From contig NZ_JAESVP010000001.1 of the NCBI RefSeq assembly GCF_016765795.1, positions 62,001-126,000 on the forward strand: a stretch of DNA of 64,000 bases. The letters are read 5' to 3'. Positions 7,835-17,300 of this stretch are shown here, piece after piece; within the stretch, counting starts at the first letter, position 1; each line of letters opens with the position of its first letter. Position numbers and translations under genes: made by a program. The stretch is from Fuscibacter oryzae (GTDB lineage: Bacteria; Pseudomonadota; Alphaproteobacteria; Rhodobacterales; Rhodobacteraceae). The notes beneath the pieces are model-generated. The model was not told where the DNA came from. It saw only the letters and a list, made by a program, of their open reading frames with translations, and ran no database searches.

Positions 7835-8404
7835 CTAGCGCATCAGATCATCCTCTGACCAACCCAGCCGCGCCATATCGGCGGCTCGTGCGGGCGCATC
7901 ATCGCCCACGATGAACTCATCCAGTTGCGGAGGTGCTACCGTGGTGGCCGACAGCAGGCCATGCACCTGCCCGCGATGATGGGTCTGGTGCTGAAACAGA
8001 TGGCTGAGAAGATCGTCGCGCCGATCGGTCTGCACCCGGATACCGCGATCAACGCTGATCACCTCATCCATCTCGGGGATCGCCAGCCCCTCGACATGGC
8101 GCAACAGGCGCAGGTCCTCGGCTTCTTGCCATGCCGTCAGGGTCGCCAGATCGGGGCAATCGCGCGCCTGATCCAGCGCGGTGGTGTTCAGGCTGTGTCC
8201 CTCCAAGGCATTGATATAAAACCTGTCCACCAGCAAGATATGGTTCAGCGTCGCCCGGATCGACCCAAAGAACGCCGGGCGGGGCTGGGTATAATCGGCG
8301 ACGGGCAAGGCAACCAAGGCATGATGCAGCCGCGCATTGGCCAGCCGGTTCATCTGCGCCAACTTGCGGAACATCCGCAACGGGTCATGGCTGCGGTCCA
8401 GCAT
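7835..8404 (-). CDS. DinB/YfiT-like four-helix-bundle protein
   Basis: The 189-residue protein has the DinB-family metal triad: His55 in ATLNHILLVDR, then a C-terminal HQTHHRGQVHG supplying an HxxxH pair at about 138-143. Such proteins are putative metal-dependent thiol transferases or hydrolases; few have known substrates. Aromatic and Arg residues around FFGSIRATLNHIL and WQEAEDLRLL fit the helical bundle. The ATG at 8404 has GGAGG close upstream (AGGAGGATGAAGGAGC region). The neighbouring chrBA-like pair is divergent, so a link to thiol or oxyanion stress is possible but unproven. Confidence 0.8.
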   Translation of the reverse strand: MLDRSHDPLRMFRKLAQMNRLANARLHHALVALPVADYTQPRPAFFGSIRATLNHILLVDRFYINALEGHSLNTTALDQARDCPDLATLTAWQEAEDLRLLRHVEGLAIPEMDEVISVDRGIRVQTDRRDDLLSHLFQHQTHHRGQVHGLLSATTVAPPQLDEFIVGDDAPARAADMARLGWSEDDLMR

Positions 8405-8594
8405 CGCAGAGCTCCTTCATCCTCCTGTTACCAGATCAGATTACTGCCGCTGCTGCGCCGGAACAACGCTCCTATCGGCTTGAACTGCGCGAAGTTTCCG
8501 CGCATCCTGCCGTCATGGGGAACCGCGAACTCCCCACGAGGCGCCAGCCAAAGGTCGCGTTCCAGTCCTGTGAACCCTGTCCGAAGGAGGCCCC

Positions 8595-9428
8595 ATGCCT
8601 GCGCCCGATGCCATAACCTGCGACCAGCTTGCCAAGCTGATCGGCACACCCAAAGCGCCCACCATCCTTGATATCCGCCGTCAGGCGCTGCGCGACGCCG
8701 ATCCGCGCCTGATTGCCACAGCCCGTCCGCTGCCCGAAACCGCCCTTGCCCCCGATGCCTTGGCGCGGCTGGCCGCTGGCCTTTCTGGCCCCGTCGTGGT
8801 GGTCTGCGCCCAAGGGCATGGCCGCAGTCAGGCCGTCGCCGCCTGGCTGCGCGCCGATGGGATGCAGGCCGAATATCTGGAAGGCGGGCACGCGGCCTGG
8901 GCCGCTGCCGGGTTGCCCACCTTCACCCCCGCCCCCCTGACCGGGCGCGACGGGCAGGGCCGCAGCCTGTGGGTCACCCGCGCACGGCCCAAGATTGACC
9001 GCATCGCCTGCCCCTGGCTGATCCGCCGCTTTATCGACCCCGAGGCCGTGTTCCTGTTCGTCGCCCCGGCCGAGGTGCTTGCGGTCGCCGAAACGCTGGA
9101 CGCGATGCCCTTTGACATTGATGGCGTGGCCTTTAGCCACCGGGATGAGACCTGCACCTTTGACACCCTTCTGGCCGATTTCGGCCTTGCCCTGCCTGCG
9201 CTGGACCGTCTGGCCACCATCGTGCGCGGCGCCGATACCGGGCGGCTTGATCTTGTGCCGGAATGCGCGGGGTTGCTGGCGGCCTCGCTGGGGCTGTCGC
9301 GGATGTATGCCGATGATCAGGCGCAGATGCAGGCGGGCATCGCCCTTTATGATGCGTTTTACCGCTGGGCGCGCGATGCCACGGGCGAAACCCACACCTG
9401 GGCACCCGCCGCCAAGGGGGCACGCTGA
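8595..9428 (+). CDS. Rhodanese-ChrB fusion, chromate resistance-type protein
   Basis: A 277-residue fusion. Residues about 5-115 form a rhodanese-like domain with the catalytic-loop Cys71 in VVVVCAQGHGRSQA. Residues about 125-270 match the C-terminal domain of chromate resistance protein ChrB (SLWVTRARPKIDRIACPWLIRRFIDP, FDTLLADFGL). In other genomes ChrB acts with the transporter ChrA; here the stop overlaps the chrA start (TGATG at 9426-9430), so the two are translationally coupled. The rhodanese suggests a sulfur- or oxyanion-related role (sulfate or chromate). The usual N-terminal DNA-binding part of ChrB is absent, so I do not assume it is a regulator. Confidence 0.85.
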   Translation: MPAPDAITCDQLAKLIGTPKAPTILDIRRQALRDADPRLIATARPLPETALAPDALARLAAGLSGPVVVVCAQGHGRSQAVAAWLRADGMQAEYLEGGHAAWAAAGLPTFTPAPLTGRDGQGRSLWVTRARPKIDRIACPWLIRRFIDPEAVFLFVAPAEVLAVAETLDAMPFDIDGVAFSHRDETCTFDTLLADFGLALPALDRLATIVRGADTGRLDLVPECAGLLAASLGLSRMYADDQAQMQAGIALYDAFYRWARDATGETHTWAPAAKGAR

Positions 9429-10798
9429 TGCCCTCCCCGCTCAATCCGTCCCGTCCCACCTTGCCGCAGGCCGCCCGCGTCTGGGCCCGCATCGCCGCGC
9501 TGTCCTTTGGCGGACCAGCCGGGCAGATCGCCGTGATGCACCGCATATTGGTCGAGGAAAAGCGCTGGCTGGGCGATGGCCGGTTTCTGCATGCGCTGAA
9601 CTTTTGCATGCTTTTGCCGGGACCAGAGGCGCAGCAGCTTGCCACCTATATCGGCTGGCTGATGCACGGGGTGCGCGGCGCGCTGGTGGCGGGGGGGCTG
9701 TTCATCCTGCCCGGTGTTTTGGCGATCATGGGGCTTAGCTGGGTCTATGCTGCCTATGGGCAGGTGGCCGTGGTGGCGGCGCTGTTCTTTGGGTTGAAGG
9801 CCGCCGTGCTGGCCATCGTCTTGCAAGCCGTGGTGCGGGTGGGCAAGCGCGCCTTGCGCAACGGGGCGATGCGCGCCATCGCCGCCGCGTCGTTTCTGGC
9901 GATCTTTGCCCTTGGCGCGCCCTTTCCGCTGATCGTGGCCTTGGCGGCGCTGATCGGCTGGGCCGGGGCCAAGGCGGGGGTTGCGGCGTTTCAGCCCGGT
10001 GGTGGCCATGGTGCCATGGGCAAAAGCCATATCGACGATGCCGATACCCTGCTGGGAACCGAGGTAGCCCTGCCCCCCGGTGCGCGGCGTTCTGCCTTTC
10101 GCGCCGGTCTGGTGGCGCTGGTGCTGTGGCTGGTGCCCGTTGCGGCACTGGTGCTGCTGGCCCCCGGCAGCGTGTTTGCCGACATCGCCACCTATTTCTC
10201 GAAACTGGCGGTGCTGACCTTTGGCGGGGCCTATGCGGTTCTGGCCTGGGTCGCACAAGAGGCGGTGGGCACCTATGGCTGGCTGAAACCGGGCGAGATG
10301 CTGGATGGTCTGGGCATGGCCGAAACCACGCCCGGTCCGCTGATCATGGTGCTGCAATTCGTGGGCTTCATGGGGTCGATGCGGGGGGCGGGCTGGGAAA
10401 GCCCGATGCTGGCCGGCACCCTGGGCGGGTTGCTGACCACCTGGGTCACCTTTGCCCCCTGCTTTGCCTGGATCTTTCTGGGTGCCCCCTACATGGAGGG
10501 GCTGCGCCAGAACCGCGCGCTGTCGGCGGCGTTGTCGGCGGTAACAGCGGCGGTGGTGGGGGTGATCCTGAACCTCGCGCTGTGGTTCGCGCTGCATGTG
10601 ATCTGGCAACAGGTCGCGCCGGTTTCGTTGGGCCCCTTCCGGCTAGAGCTGCCGGTCTGGTCCTCGATCAACTGGGCTGCCGCGGGCCTGTCGGCGCTGG
10701 CGCTGCTGGCGGTATTCCGCCTGAGACTGCCGATGACGGCGGTCATGGCCGGATCGGCGGCCTTGGGGTTGCTGCTGCATCTGGCGGGGCTGGGTTAG
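9428..10798 (+). CDS. chrA: Chromate transporter ChrA (long-chain, two-domain)
   Basis: This is a membrane efflux protein of the CHR family that exports chromate (or a related oxyanion). The 456-residue length and two related halves mark the long-chain type. Half one contains LSFGGPAGQIAVMHRILVEE and MLLPGPEAQQLATYIGW. Half two begins about residue 255 with KLAVLTFGGAYAVLAWVAQ and TTPGPLIMVLQFVGF. About ten hydrophobic segments are evident, with a cytoplasmic linker near 190-225. It overlaps the rhodanese-ChrB gene by one base. The second multi-hairpin repeat begins about 12 bp after its stop. Confidence 0.92.
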   Translation: MPSPLNPSRPTLPQAARVWARIAALSFGGPAGQIAVMHRILVEEKRWLGDGRFLHALNFCMLLPGPEAQQLATYIGWLMHGVRGALVAGGLFILPGVLAIMGLSWVYAAYGQVAVVAALFFGLKAAVLAIVLQAVVRVGKRALRNGAMRAIAAASFLAIFALGAPFPLIVALAALIGWAGAKAGVAAFQPGGGHGAMGKSHIDDADTLLGTEVALPPGARRSAFRAGLVALVLWLVPVAALVLLAPGSVFADIATYFSKLAVLTFGGAYAVLAWVAQEAVGTYGWLKPGEMLDGLGMAETTPGPLIMVLQFVGFMGSMRGAGWESPMLAGTLGGLLTTWVTFAPCFAWIFLGAPYMEGLRQNRALSAALSAVTAAVVGVILNLALWFALHVIWQQVAPVSLGPFRLELPVWSSINWAAAGLSALALLAVFRLRLPMTAVMAGSAALGLLLHLAGLG

Positions 10799-10809
10799 GG
10801 AAGCGACGC

Positions 10810-11100
10810 TCTGCGCAGTCTGGCAAAGGCCATCGCCTTTGCCATGCGGTGACGCTGGCAAATTGCACCGGCTGGGCCTCAAAGGCCCGGCCAGCGCCCG
10901 CCCCGCCATCGGCGGGCGCTTCTCGCCCGCCAGGGGTGGTGAGGGATGAGAAACGTGCCAGTGGCACGTTTCCCCGAAGAACGCCCCGCCCGTGGCGCGG
11001 CTGGGTGGCACTGGCCTTTCGTGGGCTCTTGCTTCCACCGTCTCACGCGGAAAGGTCACGCGCGGGCGGGGAAACGCAGGGCGTTTCCTGTTCCGCCCGG
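10810..11100. repeat. Multi-hairpin intergenic repeat, copy 2
   Basis: This lies between chrA (+) and a convergent GNAT gene (-), in the same orientation as copy 1. Positions 10882-11022 are identical to 3108-3248. In the left flank the hairpin reads GCAAAGGC/GCCTTTGC against GCGAAGGC/GCCTTCGT in copy 1, so a G-C pair has become A-T with pairing kept. The right-end hairpin GAAACGC-AGG-GCGTTTC (11071-11087) keeps its stem and changes only the loop. The repeat ends about 20 bp before the GNAT stop codon. Confidence 0.85.
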
Positions 11101-11122
11101 ACAGATCCGGACTGTTCGCCCC

Positions 11123-11698
11123 CTACCCCACCGCCTTCGTAAACAAAATCCACTCCGTCGCCTCGACCTGCCAGTCGCCCTTGACCACGGCACGGCGGGC
11201 AACCTCGGCATATCCCTTGGCCGCATAAAGCCGCAGCGCCGCCGGATGGGTATCGGCGGCAATCAGGCTGATCACCCCATGCCCACCCGCCCGCGCCACC
11301 GTTTCGGCATGGGCCAACAGCGCGCGGCCAGTGCCCTTGCCGCGAAACGCCTCATAGGTTGCCAGCACGTTCAGATACCACGATCCGGGGGCCAGCGCCT
11401 CCAGCTCCAGCAGGGGCACGAAAATCGGCGGGGTGTCGGGGTCAATCGGGGCCGGCTCCTCCTCGGCCGGATAGCCCAGCAGGCAGGCGGCCACGCGGCC
11501 CTCCACCTCGGCCAACCAGGCGTTGCGGTAAGAAAAGCTGCCGCTTTCCCGTGCCGCGCGTTCCTTGCCCAAAGCCCATGGGTCGCCATCGGGGCCAACC
11601 GATTTCCGCCAGAAATGCAGCGGCAGATCATCCGCCGCCATATTGATGAAACGCGCCAGATCTTCGGCGTCGGACGCCTTCGCTTGCCGGATCAACAT
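11123..11698 (-). CDS. GNAT-family N-acetyltransferase
   Basis: This 191-residue acetyl-CoA-dependent acyltransferase has an unknown acceptor. The family core is visible as the substrate strand SWYLNVLATYEAFRGKGTGRALL (acetyl-CoA pyrophosphate loop RGKGTG at about 119-124) and the C-terminal AALRLYAAKGYAEVAR motif. The N-terminal half carries an insertion, EEEPAPIDPDTPPIF, that often contacts substrate. It is transcribed toward chrA and the repeat, and is divergent from the cupin gene. The start ATG at 11698 follows GGAAGGGAC. Nothing in the context identifies the substrate. Confidence 0.85.
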   Translation of the reverse strand: MLIRQAKASDAEDLARFINMAADDLPLHFWRKSVGPDGDPWALGKERAARESGSFSYRNAWLAEVEGRVAACLLGYPAEEEPAPIDPDTPPIFVPLLELEALAPGSWYLNVLATYEAFRGKGTGRALLAHAETVARAGGHGVISLIAADTHPAALRLYAAKGYAEVARRAVVKGDWQVEATEWILFTKAVG

Positions 11699-11866
11699 GA
11701 TCGTCCCTTCCCCATGCCTGCCAGATCAGATGCCATCCAAGTCACGCAGCCCGGCAAAAAGATCAAGGGCCTGCGCATCCGTCCCGCTTTCTGGCGCCTC
11801 TTGCCAGCCCGTCAGCCAGCGCCTACGACAAGACCGCAACCACAGCGACATTCTGGAAGGATTGAC

Positions 11867-12220
11867 ATGAGCGATATGGTTTTCCGCTTTCCGGCGCCGG
11901 GGCCAGAGCCGCTGCTGACCGATCTTGAAGGCTGGACCAAGGTCGAGGGCAACCCGACCATGAAGACATGGGTCCAGCACACCTCGATCGACGGCAGCGT
12001 GATCAGCGGCACCTGGGCGGCCACCCCCGGCACCTGGCACGCCAGCTATAAATTCTACGAATTCGTCCATCTGATCGAGGGGCAGATCACCATCACCCCC
12101 GATGGCGGCGCGCCCGTCACCCTGCGCCCCGGCGATGCCTTTACGGTAGAGCCCGGCTTCAAAGGCACCTGGACCATCGACCAGCCGGTCCGCAAGCACT
12201 TTTGCATCAAGCTGAAGTAA
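11867..12220 (+). CDS. Small cupin-domain protein (DUF861/EutQ-like)
   Basis: A 117-residue single-domain cupin. The second half holds the double-stranded beta-helix signature EFVHLIEGQITITPDGG...LRPGDAFTVEPGFKGTW, with His in EFVHLIEG and no clear full His3-Glu metal set, as in many DUF861 members. The ATG at 11867 has GGAAGG about 7 bp upstream; a longer frame extends back through the repeat and GNAT antisense and is spurious. Function is unknown; members act in ureidoglycine metabolism or as small-molecule binders. It stands alone between divergent and convergent neighbours. Confidence 0.8.
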   Translation: MSDMVFRFPAPGPEPLLTDLEGWTKVEGNPTMKTWVQHTSIDGSVISGTWAATPGTWHASYKFYEFVHLIEGQITITPDGGAPVTLRPGDAFTVEPGFKGTWTIDQPVRKHFCIKLK

Positions 12221-12380
12221 GCGGCGGCCGGGGTTGCAAGGCCAAGGGCCGCGCGACCCGGCTTGGGAAACTTGCCGCTATGACTGGCATGGAAAGTTAT
12301 TTTCAGGCCAGTCACGACAACACCCCTTGCCCCACAAGATACCTTGTCCGGCACAGTTGCGGGCGAACCACCAGACCGCC

Positions 12381-13526
12381 CTATCCATTGCGCGACACCC
12401 TGCGCGCCAGCACCGCGATCAGATCGGTCCGCGTCACGATGCCGACGATCTTGCCATATTCGACAACCGGAACCGCATCGACATCGTCATTCGCCATCAT
12501 CTGCAACAAAACGGCCATCGGCGTGGCCGTGGTCGCACGGGGGCTGACAACGCTCATGATGTCTTTGGCAAGGACCGGCCTTTCCCTTTCCCGATCCACC
12601 AGACGGCGCAGCGCAGCGCCAAATGTCCGGTTCAGCCGAAGCGCATCGTCGCGCGCCTGATTTATCAGGTGGATCTGGAAGATCACGCCCAGGAACCGCC
12701 CATCCGCGCCCGTCACCGGAAGCGAGATGAACTTGTGGCGCTTGAACAGTGCGGCAACCTCGGTCAGCGTCGCCTCGGGGCCAACGGTGATCAGGTTGCG
12801 AGACATGACATCGGCGGCGGTCAGTGGCCCGGTGTGATGTGCCGCCGCCTGCACCTCGGCTGCCCCGATCAGGCGGGCCAGATCTTCGACGCCCAGGTTG
12901 AAGGATTGCCGATACCGCTCAAGAATCTCAGTCAGCTCGGCCTTGGAAAGACCCAATCGCTCCACCGGTTCCGGGTCATGGGTTCCGTGGCGGTTCGACT
13001 CCTCGAACTGCCGGAAAGGATAGCGGCGCCCGGTAAGGCGCGCATAGATCATGGCAATCAGGATCAGCGCGGCAGTGCCAAGCGCAACCGGCGCAAGGGC
13101 GAACCAAAAGCCAAGATGAGCAATGGCATCCGGGCTCATCGCGGCAGTCATCGCCACGGCCCCCGCCGGGGGATGCACAGCGCGGCATAGGATCATGGCG
13201 ACAATGGCCAGACCGACCGCCAGTGCGATCCGCAACAACGGGTCGGGCACCAGAAGGCAGACCGCCACACCGATCAGGGCGGCCACGGTATTTCCGACAA
13301 AGGCTGACCACGGCTGCGCCAATGGGCTGTTCGGAACCGCAAAAAGCAGAACCGAACTCGCGCCGAAAGGGGCCACTAGGTAAAGACCGGTGGTCAGGTC
13401 AATACCGGGGGACAGCAAAAACAGCCCCGCCACCCCCAGCCCGATAACAGCGCCCAGCCCCGCCCGCACCGCCTCGACAGGGGATGTGCGCGCGACGGAC
13501 GGTCCGAATGATCGCAGGATTGGCAA
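12381..13526 (-). CDS. HPP-family membrane protein with C-terminal CBS pair
   Basis: The 381-residue protein has an N-terminal HPP domain (about 15-170) with four hydrophobic helices and the name-giving motif in CRAVHPPAGAVAM at about 110-122. A linker and two CBS repeats follow at about 240-375 (TAADVMSRNLITVGPEATL and VLAKDIMSVVSPRATTATPM). HPP proteins have been linked to nitrite transport in plastids and cyanobacteria, and CBS pairs usually sense adenosyl ligands, so a regulated anion transporter is plausible. No nitrate or nitrite genes are nearby. The start lies at 13526, preceded by GGAGGC. Confidence 0.85.
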   Translation of the reverse strand: MPILRSFGPSVARTSPVEAVRAGLGAVIGLGVAGLFLLSPGIDLTTGLYLVAPFGASSVLLFAVPNSPLAQPWSAFVGNTVAALIGVAVCLLVPDPLLRIALAVGLAIVAMILCRAVHPPAGAVAMTAAMSPDAIAHLGFWFALAPVALGTAALILIAMIYARLTGRRYPFRQFEESNRHGTHDPEPVERLGLSKAELTEILERYRQSFNLGVEDLARLIGAAEVQAAAHHTGPLTAADVMSRNLITVGPEATLTEVAALFKRHKFISLPVTGADGRFLGVIFQIHLINQARDDALRLNRTFGAALRRLVDRERERPVLAKDIMSVVSPRATTATPMAVLLQMMANDDVDAVPVVEYGKIVGIVTRTDLIAVLARRVSRNG

Positions 13527-14242
13527 GGAAGCCTCCGTTCCAGACAGGCCTCCTGAATTTCAGCGATAGGCCGGAAATACAAGCGCGCAAGACCGCACCG
13601 CTTGCGCATTTTGCCCCAGCGGCCAAACCGTCCCGAAAGGGGCATCCGAATCTCAGTGCAAGCTTTCCTGTCTTGGCCAAGTCCGGCACGCAGTTGGCCG
13701 GAACCTTGATTTTGCGGCCTTGAAGTGGCTGATCATATGCAAATGGCGCGACCCACTCAGGCTGCAATGCCAGCCCGGGTCTTGCAAGCCGTCAGGGCGC
13801 GGCCAGAACCCACCGCGTTGACGAGCCTGCAACCCAAACATCCCCCGCAGTGCCAGACCCAAGCGCACCAGCCAACCCCAGGCAGTTACCGCCCCAGAAG
13901 AGGCCAGCACAGGACGGCAAAGCGCCTTAACCCAGTGGCAAAACCCGTAAGACGGAATGTTGAATGCGGTGTAAACACCGAAGTCACCCAAGGTTTCCCC
14001 AGCGATCCTGTGCACGCGCAAAAGGTCGATCTGCCGGACAGCCTCGGGCAGCATGGGTGCCAACCACGCCCGCCTGCTCGCCGAAGACATTCCCGGTGCT
14101 TTGGGGAAAGTGATCTTCAATGCCTCGCCTAAACGTGCCAAGGCCTGGAATTCGACGCGGCCGTCAAAGTGCAGGAAGGGCCGAGCTTGCGGCACATGGG
14201 AAACTCGGGCGGGGTCATCCGGGGATAGGCCCCGCCCGATAA

Positions 14243-14266
14243 CAGGCTAATTCTCAGGCTAATTCT
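14243..14266. repeat. Tandem duplication of CAGGCTAATTCT
   Basis: Two perfect head-to-tail 12-bp copies (14243-14254 and 14255-14266) lie 43 bp downstream of the putA stop codon. This is a simple slippage-prone repeat with no known function. Confidence 0.9.
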
Positions 14267-14287
14267 ACTGACTATTGCATCATAATA

Positions 14288-14304
14288 GATCAGAATTTCT
14301 GATC
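14288..14304 (-). terminator. Palindrome GATCAGAA-T-TTCTGATC just after putA
   Basis: An 8-bp-arm perfect palindrome begins 4 bp past the putA stop codon. As RNA it would fold with a 6-bp stem and 5-nt loop, followed on the minus strand by AT-rich DNA (TATTATGATG) but no long T-run. It may be a weak terminator or a protein site. Confidence 0.35.
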
Positions 14305-14308
14305 ACTA

Positions 14309-17300
14309 TCACCCCGCCAGCAGCGCCGCATTTCCGCCCGCTGCGGTGGTGTCCACGCAAAGGTGACGCTCATGCGCGACATGGGCAAGATCGGGTTGCG
14401 CGGTGATCAGTTGAACGATCTCGCCGTCGCGGTCGGCCAGTGCCTGCGCCAGCGCGCGGCCCTCGGTCGCGTCCCCCCACCACAGCGCCGCCGAAAGCCC
14501 TTCGAGGCTGGAGAGCGTCGCCGCCGCAAGGGCGCCGTCCACCGCCACGCCCACCCCGCCCAGCCGGTCAACCGACAGCTTTTGCGCCGCCGCTGCCGCC
14601 TTGCCGGGGCCAAGGCACAGAACAGGCGCGCGGGAATGCAGGGTCAGCCGGTTCAGCTCTCCGGTCGGACCCGGCATGAACTGTTCCGAAATCTGCCGTG
14701 GGGCATGGGCCTTCAGCTCTTGGCCCAGCCGCGCGACATCGGCCTTGCCCGCCCAGGGCTGACCAGCCAAAGGCGCCGGAACCGGAGCGAAGAAGCGGCC
14801 AAGATAGTTCGGGCCGCCCGCCTTGGGGCCGGTGCCCGAAAGCCCCTCGCCACCAAAGGGCTGGCTACCCACGACTGCACCGATCTGGTTGCGGTTGACG
14901 TAGATGTTGCCGACATGGATGGCCCCCGCGACCTCTTGAACCCGGGCATCGATCCGGGTGTGCAGCCCGAAGGTCAGGCCAAACCCCTTGGCATTGATGG
15001 CATCGACCACGCGGCCAAGGTCTTCACCCTTGAAGGTCGCGACATGCAGGACCGGGCCAAAGATCTCGCGGTCAAGGTCTTCGATACCGGTGACGCGCAG
15101 CATGGTCGGCGGAATAAAGGTGCCGCTGGCGGGCACGGCCAACTGGTGCAGGATGCGGGCGCGGTGTTCAGCCAGATAATCGGCGATGCCCGATTGCGCG
15201 CGGGTGTCGATCACCGGGCCGACATCGGTCGCAAAGGCCCAAGGGTCGCCCACGACCAGTTCGTTCATCGCGCCCTTGATCATCTCGATCACATGGGGGG
15301 CAATGTCTTCCTGCACATAAAGGCAGCGCAAAGCCGAGCAGCGTTGCCCGGCCGACCGGAAGGCAGAGTTCACCACATCGCGCACCGCCTGTTCCGGTAG
15401 GGCGGTGCTGTCAACGATCATGGCGTTCAACCCGCCGGTTTCCGCGATAAGGGGGGTGCCGGGGGAAAGGTTAGCGCCCATGTTACGGGCGATGGTCTGC
15501 GCAGTGGCGGTCGATCCGGTGAAGACAAGGCCCTTCACCCGCGCGTCCGAGGCCAGCGCCGTCCCGATCACGCCGCCGCGCCCCGGGATCAGTTGCAAGG
15601 CCGAAACGGGCACCCCCGCCTCGTGCAAAAGACGAACGCCGAGGGCGGCGATGATCGGCGTGGGTTCCGCAGGCTTGGCGATGACCGCGTTTCCGGCCAT
15701 CAGGGCCGCTGCGATCTGGCCAGAAAAGATCGCCAGAGGGAAGTTCCAAGGGCTGATCGCGCCAATGATACCGCGGGCCGTGCCCGTCGCATGCTCTCCC
15801 TCCGAGGCGTAATAGCGCAGGAAGTCAACGGCTTCGCGCAACTCGCCTATGGCGTCAGGCAGCGTCTTGCCCGCCTCGCGCGCCAGCGTGGCAAAGATTG
15901 CGCCGAAATTCGCTTCGTACAGATCGGCGGCGCGGCGCAGGATTTCGGCACGTTCCGCCGCAGGTGCCGTCCAGGGTTGGGCATCCTCGATGGCGCGGGT
16001 AACGGTGGCGGCGTCGCAATGCAGAACCTCGCCGATCTGCTCGCCGGTGGCGGGGTTGGTCACGGGATGCAACGTGCCGGTGGCGGGGCGGACAGTCAGG
16101 GCACCCGCCTCGGCAAGGGCGGCGCGGGCAACCTCGATCCGGACCAAAGCCTCTTCGTCCGATTGATCGAAACCGGTGGAATTCATCCGCGCAGCCCCAA
16201 AGAGCGCCTGCGGTGTTACCAGCGATGCCGGGGCACGCGCGGTGGGCAGAGCCTCAAACGGATCGCGGGCGACCTCCTCTGGCGACATCGTTTCATCCAC
16301 GATCTGGTGAACGAAGGAAGAGTTGGCACCATTCTCCAACAAACGCCGAACCAGATAGGCCAGAAGGTCGCGGTGCGCGCCCACAGGGGCATAAATCCGG
16401 CAACGGCCCTTGGTTTCGGCCAGCACGATGTCGTGCAACCGCTCTCCCATGCCATGCAGGCGCTGAAATTCGAAGGCCACACCGCCTGCCAGTTCCAGAA
16501 TAGCCGCCACGGTCTGGGCATTGTGGGTGGCAAATTGCGGATAGATACGGTCGGCGTAACCGATCAGCTTCTTTGCATTGGCGATATAGCTGATATCGGT
16601 CGCAACCTTGGTAGTGAAAAGCGAGAAGCCCGGCATCCCCTCTACCTGGGCGCGCTTGATTTCGCTGTCCCAATAGGCACCTTTGACCAGACGGACCATG
16701 ATCTTGCGGTCCAGCCGTTTCGCGGTTTCATAAAGCCAATCGATCACCAGCCCCGCCCGCTTGCCATAGGCCTGCACGACAACGCCAAACCCATCCCAGC
16801 CCGCCAGCGACGGATCGGCCAGCACCGCCTTGATGACCTTCAGCGACAGGACAAGGCGGTCCTGTTCTTCGGCATCGATATTCATACCCATTTTGGCGGC
16901 CTTGGCGGCCTGTGCAAGCTTCAGCACCACCGGCACCAGTTCCGCCATGACGCGGGCCTCTTGCGCCACCTCATAGCGGGGATGCAGAGCCGAAAGCTTG
17001 ATCGAGATGCCGGGGTTCGTCTGCACCGACCCCTTGTCGCAGGCACGCGCGATGGCACCGATGGCATTGCCATATTCACGGGCATAACGCGCAGCGTCAG
17101 CCCCGGTCATCGCCGCCTCGCCCAGCATGTCATAGCTGTAGGTAAAACCCTGCGCCTCGCGCGTCCGCGCCCGGTCCAGCGCCGCGTCGATGGTCTGGCC
17201 CAGCACGAACTGACGGCCCATTTCCTTCATCGCGCGGCCGACGGCGGTGCGGATCACCGGCTCTCCCAGACGGCGGATCATGGCACGCAGCGTGCCCGCA

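Larger units (their letters stand above)
13527..14308. other. 782-bp stretch without a convincing gene
   Basis: One minus-strand frame (13653-14195, 180 codons) is open, but I recognise no family. Its second half is Trp/Arg/His-rich, its composition differs from neighbouring genes, and no strong ribosome site precedes it. A second minus frame (13399-13767) overlaps the HPP gene start. This could be a decayed gene. Near the right end lie a tandem 12-bp duplication (14243-14266) and a 17-bp palindrome (14288-14304). Confidence 0.5.

Noticed and set aside
9359-10609. 416-codon minus-strand frame opposite chrA
   Set aside because: Gln/His/Arg-rich antisense shadow of a clear membrane transporter.
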